This document shows positions 10,834-21,880 of a stretch of 64,000 nt of DNA, piece after piece. Position 1 is the first letter of the stretch. Each line of letters starts with the position of its first letter. Below the pieces are notes generated by a model. That model made no database searches. It saw nothing but the letters and a program-made list of their open reading frames with translations, and was not told where the DNA came from. Both the position numbers and the translations under genes were made by a program. The DNA is from Bimastos eiseni (taxonomy: Eukaryota > Annelida > Clitellata > Crassiclitellata > Lumbricidae), in the NCBI GenBank assembly GCA_959347315.1, contig OY365814.1, forward strand, positions 33,342,349 through 33,406,348. The letters are read 5' to 3'.

Positions 10834-11910
10834 ATGAAGCCCGACAGAGCGTCAACTGTCGTTAGAATGGACACAAGCGACCCAACGAACTCCCCAAGAA
10901 GTCTTGCCAATCCGTGGGACGACTCAGAAGAACGGTACATCCCATCGCAGGCCTCCAACCGCCAAGATCAGCCAAAGACAAGGGCCAAATACCGCACAAT
11001 GGTATCTCTGTTGCACGCCATCGAAGAAAACTCACCGTCGACTCGTTCTATCTTCTGTTTAGGAGCTAAAGAATCATCAGATGACGATCTCACCAGCTCC
11101 GAACTTTCGAGAACTGCACGAGAATACAACGAGACGGAAAGACGTCCCGAAATAGAAAATAATATCATATCAAACTTTGCGTTTTCTCGAAATATATCAG
11201 AAATGACACAGATCGTAACGAATGGAGATAATTTTTTCATCTCGAAATCGACTGCTTTCCACGAGAATGTCACGCCGGAACGAAAACCGAGTTTGGTAAG
11301 TAGCGAACGGCCGAAAGGACGCCATCTTGATAGCCGCGGAGCAACGTCGATACCCGCTAGCCTGGAAAACTTACGGGTTAACCGTTCACAAGTCGTGTGC
11401 CTTAATCGCCGTTCCAAATCACTTTCCGCAGACATGAATTCCATCTCTCCAAGCGTCTCAGCACCCAGTCTGTACAATTGGTTAAGCGCAAATAAAGACT
11501 CGGCCAATAATAGACCTAGGGAAGTTTCTTGCATGGCGTCTGCTGAAAAACAAAATGTGTGCAACAGCGATGACTCTCAAGGATGTGTGCGCCACCGGTG
11601 CGGCAGCGGAGACTCTAGTCTCTCCGTCTGTTCAGAAGGTCGAAACATTTGTAACATCGTTGGAAACGGGGAAAGCAAGGTACCTACAGCCCCTGTCGAA
11701 ACAAGACTTTCGTGCGATGCCTGGGCCAACGAATACGATGAGGACTTGTCTGGCCTTGACGTCGTGCTGTTTAGGCCACTCGGGGCTTTTGATCCGGACC
11801 GCGAGGAGGACGAGACGCCGATCGTCAGCAGCCGGGGGACAGTCAGAGGAATGAGGAACAAGGTGAAGGTCGGGATCGCGGTGTTTGACGATGCTCAAGA
11901 CACCTGCAAG
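10834..11910 (+). CDS. GRXCR1: GRXCR exon 1: long low-complexity N-terminus
   Basis: An open frame continues upstream of the ATG to 10705 without another Met, so 10834 is chosen (MKPDRASTVVRMDTSDPTNS). Rich in Ser, Asn and Arg. It ends at CAAG|gcaagt (GC donor) after DAQDTCK, or at AACAAG|gtgaag (11862) after GMRNK. Reading on past 11910 gives an unrelated tail that stops at 12027. Confidence 0.75.
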
Positions 11911-14900
11911 GCAAGTCATGATCCTCATTGTGTGCGGACTAATAGTCTGACTTCTGACTTTAAAAAATGTTCTAATATTATTTTCACACAACAAATTGTG
12001 ATAATATTTTCTTATTTCCATATTTGAAGCGAGTTTGTAGTGACATTCTAGGTACACATCCCTTTGGACTAATAACTTCTTAGAAATTTAGTGTCTGGGT
12101 GGCAGAAATCTCTCTTTAAAGCATTGAGCCTTTCCTTATATAGACGTTTAGAGATGTTTTCGTAACTGCAGAAAAACGCATTATAGTACTGCTTTGTTTT
12201 GTGTCAGTGAAGTGTTTGGCTTGGCTTTGGTCCGACATTGATTGATGGTTTGTGTATTGGGCATCTTTACGAAAGAAGTTACTAAGTATTGTTACTAATT
12301 GAAGGTTTTTTTTATCACATTGCACCTATTAAATTCTCAGTTCCCTGCAGTTTCCGCCTCTTAACTGTCCACCGTTATTTGCCGCCAACTGCTCTTCTTT
12401 TTATAGTGTCCCATGGGTTTTCCCTTGCTCCGCAAAAAATATGTCTTTCCACTTGAAGAAATCCTACCATAGTGTGACAGTCAGAGCTGGAAGAAGACTT
12501 GGATTTTTCCTAAGGTTTTTAAGTCTAAAGATTTTTAAAGTTTTTTTTAGTAGGCCTACGTTGCTTACCGTAATGATCTTGGCGTGCAACATAGAGACCA
12601 TTGTGGGGTATTTGGCCCTTGTCTTTGGGCAGTATACGTACGTACGTTATTTATAAGAATAACGCATCTGTGCCCGTTAAAATTTTATCATTACAGTTGC
12701 ATTGATCCCATGTAGTGCAACGCAGGCGTTTGTCTATGGAATAGTTCGTCGCAATGTGTAGTCGACGTTTACTAGCTGTTCTCTGTCGTAGAATTACCGG
12801 CTGCTGGAGAAAGGGAGGGTGGTTCTGTACACGACGAGCGTCATGGTCATCCGGGAGACGTACGAACGATGCCAGGCCGTCAAGAAGATCTTCCAGAACC
12901 ACATGATCCAGTTCGAGGAGAGGGACGTCTCGCTGTCCAAGGACTTCCAGAGGGAGCTCGTTGAGAGGCTGGGCAACGAGCACTGTGAACTGCCGCAGAC
13001 GTTCGCTGGAGGATTTAGCCTAGGAGTGAGATTAATTCACTCGTTCTTTGTTGAACGAAAACACTTTTGCCACCACTTGTGCAGTAATATCTCTACCCCC
13101 TAACCTCACCCAACCACCTGGATTGGGCCACACTGCTTGGAATGGCCACCCATTGAATCTTGGGCTTTCGCCTAGGAATGTAATGTAATGTAGCGGATCA
13201 CTTATATAGCGCCACTCGATAACAGAGGTGCTCACATCTCAACACATAGTTAAACGAAGAACAGGAAAGTCTTCAGGCGCTTCCGGAAGGCAGCAGCAGG
13301 AGAGAGCAGCTCCTCCCGAAGAGGAAGGGGAGGCTGTTCCAGCTTATGGGACCCCGTGCATGTAGGCGAAGCTCCTGGATTGGGCCGTGACGGAGCACAT
13401 GGAACTCTCTGCACCATTTTTATTCCACTCTGAATTCTGTCTTATTTGGCCAAGGTTGGACTGGGAGCTCCTCTCAGCAGATTTCTTGAAGAGGCGCTAT
13501 ATTAAGTTTCATTGATTAAATGATTGATAATTATTATCTAATAAATCGCTTTTTCGCATTTCGTATTCTGAAATGTCCAGTCTTCCTACATGTGGTACAT
13601 TATATGATCATTGACCAACTTTCCTTTATGAGTTCGTTCTGTTGATTGTCTTATTTTTGATCTCCACTATATATACTGGATATCAACTTAACTGACTCTG
13701 CGTAAACGCTAGAAATGCCTCAATACAATGCAATAATGCTGACTCATGCAAGTATCCAGTTGATTATCTGCTGTTTAACAGCGCTGGCGTCTCAAAGTCT
13801 GGTCTTTTGGTAATTAATTAATTAACCATTAGGTATTTTCTCCTGAACGATATATGAGACAATGAGTCACGACAGAGATTGTCGTAGTCCTACACCTTTG
13901 TCCAACTATAAATTAATGATACTTCCGCACAGTTCAGAAGTGTGCATTGATATGAGCAACCGGACACATTGTACCAGATTTTTTTATTGTATAATTTGTT
14001 GAAGTTTATCAAATACTGCTTATTGCAAGACTCCGAGCAAATTTTTGCGATATTTTCAATAATTAACTGTGAATAAGGTCTACTGGTTTTTATACAGCAT
14101 CATTCAACTGTGTTTTGACGATTGTCGTATGTTTATACAGGGACCAGAAGACATCGAACATCTTAACGAAACGGGAATACTTAGAAAGATGTTCCGAAAT
14201 GTAAAGGTAGGTACGTTGACTGAACAACACGTCCAGGGTCCGTCAGAAGCAGCGTCTTTCCCCTGCAATCTCTCTCGAATGCTTCAGATATATATATACA
14301 CATAAACGTGTATATATATATGTGTATGTATATACATATATATAGTCCCGAATCTCCCTCGCTTTGAGCATATATCACTACATTATGTGCTTGAAGTATT
14401 GAAATGACTTCCCTTACAATATCATCTTTTTGGTTTCCAACACGACGCAGAGCTACGCTGTGCCACGGAGCCTCCTGAACCTTTTTCACTGGAAAATGGA
14501 AACTCCTTGTTTCACATCACGTAACTAGTTTTTTTGTGATTATTGCAAATGTAAGGTAAATCGTGGAAATTTATCTGGGCTAGAAGGACCAGCTCATCGT
14601 GGGCTACATAAAATTAAAATCGAGTCTTTCTGTCTGTCATTGTCTGTCTGTCTCTCTTTCTGTCTGTCTGTCTGTCTGTCTCTCTCTCCTGTCCTGTCCT
14701 CTCCAGACTTCTCTTCTGCTCCAAGTTTCCTATTCTCTCCGGCGGTTCTTGTTACGCGTGCAGTGATTTGTTTGCAGAAGATGCGCAGTCCGTCGACCAG
14801 CTGTTGCAAGTGCGGTGGCTATTGTTACGTTCCGTGTCCGAGCTGCAGAGGCAGCAAGAAGTCGTCGCGGAGGAATACATTCAGTGAACAGTTCTGCGCC

Positions 14901-14960
14901 CTACGCTGCACCAATTGCGACGACAACGGACTCGTTAGATGCGATCTGTGCGCTTACTAA
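10834..14960 (+). CDS. GRXCR1: GRXCR1-like glutaredoxin/cysteine-rich protein, four exons
   Basis: Homologue of glutaredoxin domain-containing cysteine-rich protein, which in vertebrates acts in stereocilia/actin-rich protrusions (family knowledge). Coding joins: 10834-11910, 12792-13025, 14141-14206, 14778-14960, all in phase 0, about 519 codons. Residues 1-~359 form a Ser/Asn/Arg-rich, probably disordered extension. A glutaredoxin-like fold follows (RVVLYTTSVMVIRETYERC, then FEERDVSLSKDFQREL). The redox CPYC motif is replaced by TSVM, as in the family, so thiol-transferase activity is unlikely. The C-terminus has four CxxC motifs (CCKC, CPSC, CTNC, CDLC), a DnaJ-like zinc finger. The exon 1/2 junction uses either a GC donor at 11911 or a weaker GT donor at 11863; both keep phase. 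The start is the first in-frame ATG; upstream coding exons cannot be excluded. Confidence 0.85.
11911..12791 (+). other. GRXCR intron 1
   Basis: No recognisable repeat or gene. It contains a duplicated short phrase (GGTATTTGGCCCTTGTCTTT near 12607) that is the reverse complement of coding sequence near 10975-10995, a small inverted copy of exon 1 sequence. Confidence 0.4.
12792..13025 (+). CDS. GRXCR1: GRXCR exon 2: glutaredoxin-like fold
   Basis: Acceptor tgtcgtag, donor GGA|gtgaga. Encodes NYRLLEKGRVVLYTTSVMVI, RETYERCQAVKKIFQNHMIQ and ELPQTFAGGFSLG, which align with the GRXCR1 segment from the first beta strand to the cis-Pro region. Confidence 0.9.
13190..13400 (-). mobile_element. LINE ORF C-terminal tail
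   Basis: The minus strand encodes AFRKRLKTFLFFV then a stop, the non-LTR ORF2 ending (FKxxLKTFLF), followed 3' by GTGGCGCTATATAAGTGATC and a short ATTAC repeat. It sits in GRXCR intron 2. Confidence 0.65.
13421..13535 (+). repeat. R2 SINE-like repeat
   Basis: TTGGCCAAGGTTGGACTGGG, then TCTTGAAGAGGCGCTATATT and an ATTGATT tail. The same body occurs at 15855, 45405 and 46250. Confidence 0.75.
14141..14206 (+). CDS. GRXCR1: GRXCR exon 3: end of Grx fold
   Basis: A 22-codon exon, GPEDIEHLNETGILRKMFRN plus VK, matching the family's GGAEKILSMNESGEL region. Acceptor tttatacag, donor AAG|gtaggt. Confidence 0.88.
14207..14777 (+). other. GRXCR intron 3 with TCTG/TCTC run
   Basis: Contains an AT-rich palindromic ATATGTGTATATA region (14286-14345) and a (CTGT)n/(CTCT)n stretch at 14625-14690 that supplies the polypyrimidine tract region before exon 4. 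Confidence 0.6.
14778..14960 (+). CDS. GRXCR1: GRXCR exon 4: four-CxxC zinc finger
   Basis: Encodes CCKCGGYCYVPCPSCRGSKK and LRCTNCDDNGLVRCDLCAY then TAA. The four CxxC pairs and the GS..R.TFSE spacing are diagnostic of the GRXCR C-terminus. Confidence 0.93.
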   Translation, partial: KMRSPSTSCCKCGGYCYVPCPSCRGSKKSSRRNTFSEQFCALRCTNCDDNGLVRCDLCAY

Positions 14961-15094
14961 GCGCAACGTAATTGTAATCGAGGATTTTTAAGTAAGTAAG
15001 GAGTTTCTTTATTGGACTACCAGCGAACGCGCGATAGCTTACAAGACGTAATAATAACAGCATCTATTTAAAGAATGTCGTATAACATCCGCTT

Positions 15095-15100
15095 AATAAA
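15095..15100 (+). terminator. Poly(A) signal, GRXCR gene
   Basis: AATAAA 135 bases after the GRXCR stop codon. Confidence 0.6.
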
Positions 15101-15184
15101 ATATCTCTTTTCAATGTCATCCACAGATGATCCACTCTGTTTGGGATGAGGTCATGTGGCCTGGATCACTTGTTGTAAGGGATG

Positions 15185-15310
15185 ATCTTAGGGGCTGTCC
15201 ACATATTACGTACGCAGCGAGGGGAAGGAGAGGTTGGGTTTAAAATTTCGACCATTTTGCGTACGGGTGCGTATGGTGGGGAGGGGGTCCCGAAAATATG
15301 TACGTACGCA
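15185..15310 (+). repeat. Interspersed repeat, GTCCACATATTACGTACGC type
   Basis: Begins GGGGCTGTCCACATATTACG, with a later GGGGAGGGGGTCCCGAAAAT. A related layout (CCGTCCGTAAATGACGTCAC, then GACCCC) occurs at 57905-58035. Confidence 0.45.
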
Positions 15311-15605
15311 AATATAATTGTCTAATTACGACGTCCACAATACGGAATATTAAAATAAGAACTGTAAACCTAATCACAAACTATATTCCTGCTTACTCAA
15401 TTCTATGTAGCATTAAAACTGCTTCAAATGCAAGGGTTGTTTGTGTTTTAATTCTTTGTTACAATTAACAAATTTAAGCTGTTAAATATGATGATTAACA
15501 AAAATAAATAGCCTGTGGTAAAATCAATGTTTTATAGATGTTTTTAGCTATTTAACCTTTGCAATAGGGGGAGGGTAGAGCTAAAATGTATGTACTCAAA
15601 AGATC

Positions 15606-15656
<51 letters not shown>
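15606..15656. repeat. (TTA)n microsatellite
   Basis: About 17 uninterrupted TTA triplets. Confidence 0.95.
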
Positions 15657-15657
<1 letters not shown>

Positions 15658-15849
15658 GCAACTATTATTATTTTTTTACTAATACAGTAGTTTTATTTAG
15701 CGCCCTTTCATGATTGACTATCTATTCAAGCTCGCGTTGCCAATGCTTTAACGGATGACAGATCCAAACTTTTAGCGGTTTAAATTATAATCAATTTTTG
15801 CACTGCTTTTAAACCGAGGATATTTCCTCATCGTCCTTCTACTCTTCGC

Positions 15850-15950
15850 TTAAATCTGTTCTCCTTGGCCGAGGTTGGACTGGGAGCGCTTCTGAGCAGA
15901 TTTCTTGAAAAGGCGCTATAACAACTAAGTTTCATTTCTTGATTGATATA
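15850..15950 (+). repeat. R2 SINE-like repeat
   Basis: TTGGCCGAGGTTGGACTGGG, then CTTGAAAAGGCGCTATAACA and a TTGATTGAT-like tail; close to the 13421 copy. Confidence 0.75.
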
Positions 15951-16031
15951 TTAAATGGCCTCCTCTCAGTGGATTCATTTGGATTCGGTGAGATGTAGTT
16001 CGATCAATCAATCACTCAACCAACCAACAAG

Positions 16032-16085
16032 TCAATGAAACTTAAATTACTTAATATAGCGCCTCTTCAAGAAATCTACTTAGAT
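16032..16085 (-). repeat. R2 SINE-like repeat
   Basis: The minus strand reads AGATTTCTTGAAGAGGCGCT then ATATTAAGTAATTT. It lies about 80 bases from the R2 copy at 15850 in opposite orientation, so the pair could form a hairpin in RNA. Confidence 0.65.
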
Positions 16086-16794
16086 GAAGACTGCCTATTG
16101 AAGACAGAAGACTACCATCTATGATGGAACCTACGTGCTCAGCAATATCCTTCTGCAGATCAAGCGTAGATACGAGCTCCGATCCCAGGCTCCACGACTC
16201 TGTTGCCCGCTGACGTGGTAACTTTCCACAAAAGGAATTTTCTTCCACTGACTTTATGTCTGGAGGCTGTTTGTCTAGGGACTACTATTTATTCTGGGAT
16301 ATTTCGTCTAGAGACTTTTGACTGGAAACATTCTGTCCGCTCACGGGTATGGACCTAGGACAAGAATCAAAATAATGTAATAATATCGGGTGCAGACTTT
16401 CTGAAGCTGAATGCTATACATGTAGGCCTTCCTAATCTAAGCTGAATGCTGTTCAAATAATTATTAGGTTAGTCGTGCGATGTATTCGCCAGGTGTCGCA
16501 GGCATACGTGAACAAAAAAATCAGTTCAACTTGTGACAAGATAAATCGAACAATAGGCCCTAACCTGTGAAAGTTTTTCTCTGATTGATTAATTTTCGAT
16601 TTAAATTCATTAGTTTTAGAAACAGCGTCTCGCAATTTGCACATTGAAGTCATAACTTGTTGGCAAGTCGTTGCATAGGAAAGGCTGCTTGCACACCAGT
16701 GATAGACCATTGCTCTAGACGATATCTGAAGTCAAATGATAGTTTTGATAACTCCCGTCTATATATCAGCTAATGCTGTTTTGGGGAACTAGCA

Positions 16795-16845
16795 ACTCAT
16801 TTTTGTAGCTAACATTCGTCAATGTTGGCTCATACATGTAATTAC
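16795..16845 (+). repeat. R3 3' end, solo fragment
   Basis: GCTAACATTCGTCAATGTTG then GCTCATACATGTAAT, matching the palindromic end of R3 copy 2, 40 kb away. Confidence 0.6.
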
Positions 16846-17950
16846 GATTATTATGTCACAACGGTTATTATTTACTGGCAGTTTGTAACAATTATTGAAG
16901 GGAATCATACTTGCAATGTTACGCGTGGGGACTGTTTCTTGTGAGAAGCTCAATGCGGTGGTTATTGAACTGTGTTGCCAATGTTTCAACGGGTGACAGC
17001 GCCAGAAGCGTGTTTCGTCTCGCATGTGTAGAATAGTCTTCATCGCAATGGACTCGCCTGGCCCCTCTCGATGGACTCGCCCGGACTGGGTGAGAGGGTG
17101 GGTGCGGCTGACAACTGCCCGTTGAAGACTGCCATCTTGAAGTGGGCCTACCGCCCAAGGCTCACGAGTGATAATATCACTCCGCCGTGGCCCCGGGGCT
17201 TAAGTCACAATTATTATGATTTACGCCCCGGCCAAGACCAACCGTGATCGTAATCTCCAAACTTTTAAAGGGGCACATGAAAGTAGGCCTATATAGAATA
17301 GATTATCAGTGTAAAATACACTGTAAATGGGTGTCCAAACCTAATGAATGACTGCAGATTCTGGTCACAGTGGCGCCACCTGCTACCCGTCAGTAATTCA
17401 ATGCATTGGTCTGTTACGACATCATTGTTGCGACCAACTCATAGATGCATCTTAAGATCAGTGGGAGGACTCCACTGACACGACGCCTCTTGGTAGGTTT
17501 TCAGAATGGCGCAATGTCCGTGTTACTGACTGATCGTGTGACGCAGCGCTTCGTTATTACGATGACAATTTTGACGTAATGATTTCGGATTACTTTACCT
17601 TAAAGTATGGAATTTGAAACGTACTGAATCTGTTAAATCGCAATTTATTTATATATAGCGTTCCAGCGTTTTAGAGGTTTGAGTTGTTTGGACGTTGCTA
17701 ATACAAATTTAGCTTGATTGTGCGATATATTTGTGGACACCTTCAAAATGTGTTTATTCAGAGCTATTTATAAAGAAAGAGCTCGACGTACTTTACAAAG
17801 CTAGTCGCGTTAGGGTGAAATTAAACAATTTTTCCGTTGGATGTCGATTTAACCGTTGACTCCACAGTGTAAAAATAATCCGAAAGAAAACATCCAAAGA
17901 AATTATTTGATTTGGCCTGTTAAGTTCTTTTGATCTTTAAAGATCCTGTT

Positions 17951-18000
17951 ATCTAACATTTATAGAGCGCCCCTTCAAGATATCTACTCATGAACTAGCC
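17951..18000 (-). repeat. R2 SINE-like repeat
   Basis: The minus strand reads GAGTAGATATCTTGAAGGGG then CGCTCTATAAATG. Confidence 0.65.
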
Positions 18001-18540
18001 CTCTTCTGATTCTCCGCCTGCGTTGATTTCGTGGGGGAGTTTGGGTAATTGGAACCCAGTGGTTGGCCCCTCGCTCTGGAACATGCTCCCGTTGGCGTTG
18101 CGGTTGTCACCAAGGGTCCACTCAGACTCTATTAATACTCGCCTTAAAACTTAGGCAGGTTTAAATGCTCTCGCTGGTTTGTCTCTTCGTATCCCTCTGT
18201 CATCCGATCCAGCTTCATCTGTTTTGGTCTTTCTCCTGTCTGCCTCAACTTCATTATTTCCTTGAGGGGTTGATTGATTGATTGATTGTTTGGTTGATTG
18301 ATTGATTGTCGTATTTCAGGAATGACCAGAAGCAACTTCCATTGGACACCTTTAAAACTGTTCCATTCGTGTCTACATGTCGATCCTAACAAGTCTTGAA
18401 TTGCTGTAGCAATATTAAGCTAAGCATATTTCTGTCGACTGCGACGGTCATTGTTGTAGAATGCGGTCGTTAAACTCTGGATCCATCCATCCTTGAAATT
18501 ACTCATTTTGGCCAACTTCTCCACTGCCTTCTCTCTGACG

Positions 18541-18629
18541 GTGCCAGTATAGTCCCAGGCCTGAATGGTATATAGGAGGAGGGTTACGCCAATGACCTTT
18601 GTGTAGCTACGAAGCGTCGTTAAACTGAA
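18541..18629 (-). repeat. R1 dispersed repeat
   Basis: The minus strand keeps TTTAACGACGC and GGCGTAACCCTCCTCC, then AGGCCTGGGACTATACTGGC. Diverged copy. Confidence 0.65.
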
Positions 18630-19550
18630 CTACTAAGCTTAGCTTACTATATACTGATTTGACTGAATCCAATTGTTGATTTGATTAATCCACAGTTTAA
18701 CGTTGTCACATGACATCTATGGCCGTTGACGACAATTTGAAACATATACATTGCAGTGCATAGAAATTCATAGCGTCCGAAAGACACCATTTGAAACTGT
18801 CTAAATTTTAAACTGTCATTAGTGTTCATTGTTTTACAACATAAATAATAATGGTATTAATAGCATCAATAATACATGTAATATAGTATTTCATGCAAAT
18901 GTAACAATATTTGCATTAATATTTGCATCAAGAAATGTTCAAAATAAAATAAATTGTGTATGACCAGTCTCTATGTACATTATTTGATCATCAAACTTTT
19001 AAAGAATCTTTTAACATGAAATTTCTTCATAATGTTCTTATTCTTTCAAACATTACTACAGAAATATTTTCATATAATGTATGTTTGTAACATTCGTTTA
19101 TCATATTAGACCAAGGTGTAATTCAGTGAATTACAGCTTTGCATAAGTCTCAAATTACTCAATATATATATATATATATAATATATTATATGAATTGACT
19201 CAAATGAGGTAAATATTAATTATCACATGTTTGTATAAGCACTTAATTAACACAAACAATGCAAAGCAATTGAAATAAAGAAAGAATCTTTAAGTCAAAG
19301 CATTAGCCAATCTGCATCAACTGAAGCCAATTTCAAAGACATCTTATGATCATAGCTGCAACATGACAATGGAAACTTAATGCAAGAAGACAAAACATCT
19401 TTAGCACACCAACAACTGAGTACATGTTGAATCACATTTAGTAAACTTCAATCAGAATAAAGAATTCTTAATCTAGTGCAAAATGTTTTTAAGAGGTTTA
19501 AAGATTATAGATATTCATAATCTTTACACCAAGATCATCATATTCTGTTC

Positions 19551-20707
19551 TTTTTTTTGACACATATAATTGTCAATAAATCAATCTATAAAAAGATAAT
19601 ACTTGACTTTCTTAACTATCACACATTTTTATGACTAATTTTGCACACACTAAAAAAATCCAACCCAATTTACGTAAGGCGACAGTTACACAACGTTTCC
19701 ATTATAAATAAGGTTTATAAGCATATAAACTTTACTTTGCATACAACCATCTCTAAGTAAATTTTTTTAACTAAAATCCATATTATATAAAACACATGAA
19801 TCTTTTAATATGTCAAAGATATTCTCTTTTCTACAATTTAATAATAAATGGTTAATATTTTCTGGGACAATACATAAACTACAAAGTCCAGTTTCATGTT
19901 TCTTCATAAGAAGAAGTCTTTCATTCAGATTTACTCATGTATATATATATATACTAATATATTAAATATACTAATATATTAAATATATACTAATATATTA
20001 AATATACTAATATATTAAATATATTGAAATATAAATATTTTTAAAATTTAAATATTTAAATATAAATATATTTAAATATAAATATATTTAAATATATATG
20101 CTAATATATTAAATATATTTAATATATTTAATATATTAAATATATTTAACAGTTTTTTTCTCTTCTTTAGACCAATCTTTTCAATCGTTTCTAGCTCCAA
20201 AATTCCCTATAGATCCTCCTTGGTTAAATAGTGATATTAAAGTTGATTTTAGCCTTCACAAATAAGTAAATAAGAAATAAGGCATTTATGAATTTATTCG
20301 TCTTTTTTCATTGGAACATTATGACAAATATCATGACTATACACACACATATACGCTGATGGATCTAAAGCTGATAACTGAGTTGCTGCTGCATACACAA
20401 TCCCATCCTTAAACATAGATAAACAAGTCCGTCTCTGCAATGAATCTTGCATATATGCCGCTGAATTAACTGCATTTAAAGAAGTTTTATTATGGATATC
20501 AGAGAATGAAAATCAAGATAATAAAAAAATTGCTGTTTTTTCTGATTGTTTGAGTGCTCTTACTTCTATTAAAAGTAACTATTCACACTCTAGACCAATC
20601 CTTTTACAGGAAACAATGATAGCAATGAATCAAATTAAGATGGATAACATGTGTTTAATTTGGATTCCTAGTCATGTTAATATATTAGGTAATGAAACAA
20701 CCACTTG
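19551..20707 (-). pseudogene. Broken LINE with inverted RNase H segment
   Basis: Bases 19670-19935 on the minus strand encode LNERLLLMKKHETGLCSLCI and VPENINHLLLNC, the CxxC...H...C C-terminal finger of a non-LTR ORF2 protein. Bases 20165-20707 on the plus strand encode the upstream part: PPWLNSDIKVDFSLHK, then IYADGSK, AAELTAFKEVLLWISE, IAVFSDCLSALTSIKS and LIWIPSHVNILGNE, an RNase H domain with the D-E-D residues visible. There are at least three in-frame stops and one frameshift, so it is dead. The two parts face opposite ways, separated by an AT-rich array. T8 at 19551-19558 (poly-A on the minus strand) may be the 3' tail. Read on the minus strand, this is the arrangement expected from 5' inversion during insertion. 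Confidence 0.75.
19940..20155. repeat. AT-rich TATTAAATATACTAA tandem array
   Basis: Degenerate 11-14 bp units of TAATATATTAAATA, almost pure A/T, between the two LINE parts. Confidence 0.85.
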
Positions 20708-21047
20708 TTGACATAAACTGCGCGTTTTGAATTTGACTAGCTTAAAGCGAGGTGTTAAGTTTGGCAAATTCAACTGACGAATACAATGCGTTTTAAAACT
20801 ATTTAAAGGTGTCTAAACATCACTTCTTTGTATGGAGCAGAGTTGTTCTGCAGCACAGTGCGTCCACAGGTGGAATGCCTGTCAATATAAATGGCAGCTG
20901 CTAAATAAGCGAGTGTTGTCTCTGACGAATATATAGTCGCGGACGAATAGCGGCAACTAGCTCCAGGGTGCAGTGGGTCGGTGAGTGACGACACCACCTC
21001 CTTCGTAATCGTAATCTCCAAATTTCTAAAGCGCCACTTTAAAGCTA

Positions 21048-21078
21048 AGCGCAGGGCACCAGCTTATTCACGAGCGCT
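21048..21078 (+). repeat. R4 short dispersed motif
   Basis: AGCGCAGGGCACCAGCTTAT then TCACGAGCGCT; see 9730 and 57240. Confidence 0.55.
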
Positions 21079-21794
21079 GAAAAATGCACCTCCTTGAAAA
21101 ATGCATACCCATTGACTTGACGGAGTTGTGGCTGTGTGAAATCAGGTCGCCTCACGATAAACCTGACCCCACTGCCAAATGGGTACCTCGAGAGAGAGGA
21201 GTAGGGATTGCAGATGGAAAACTCTGATGTCAAACCGCTACCTCATATCTGGCAGCACTGGTCACTCAGTTTGTTACTCGTTAGACCAAGAAGAGGCCTA
21301 TGATCCGCATGCATCAAAACGAGATTTATTTACTTTCGGTTTAGGCCTACTATGATTAATGAATTGTCCTGTAACGGTTCCTTTAAGGCTTTAAGACATG
21401 CATGAGACTCTGTTGCTCTCTATAAATGAAAGTTGTATTGTTTTGGATTGTACCTCGCCTCTGATAACAACCGCATTTATGTCCACTGTTTAATGACATT
21501 CCATGGCAGGAAATGCCGTTAACGTGAACAAAATTCCCAAGAAGCAAACACTTCGGTAATAAGATGGACTTTCGTCAGTGTTAGGCTACAGTGGCAGCGT
21601 TGTAGACCTGGATAATAGAGTAGGGCAACAGAAAGAAATCAATCATCCTGTAGCAATCAATTACCACTATCTATCTCTGACAACACTATAGCTTCTCCGC
21701 AGTCTTCTTCAAACTCCAGTCACGCATGAACATTATCGTGAATTTAATTAAGCCTTTTTTGTTAATGCCTCAAACAAAACAAAACTGTTCTCTT

Positions 21795-21880
21795 TATCCT
21801 TGCTGGGTTCGGGTCTTCCTGAGTAGAAGCCTTGACGAGGCGCTATATAAATATTCGTAAAGATCGAATGAATGAACATA
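21795..21880 (+). repeat. R2 SINE-like repeat
   Basis: TTGACGAGGCGCTATATAAA then TATTCG...GAATGAATGAA, the full-form tail of the family. Confidence 0.7.

Larger units (their letters stand above)
14961..19550. other. Intergenic region between GRXCR and CBP, part 1
   Basis: No conserved coding sequence found. Contains a GGCTGTCCACATATTACGTA-type repeat (15185-15310), a (TTA)n run (15606-15656), R2 copies (15850, 16032, 17951), a palindrome-bearing R3 end (16805-16845), an R1 copy (18541) and AT-rich DNA from 18840. Confidence 0.6.

Noticed and set aside
11555..12057. Plus- and minus-strand frames overlapping GRXCR exon 1
   Set aside because: Shadow frames; the GRXCR frame continues by phase to recognisable downstream exons.
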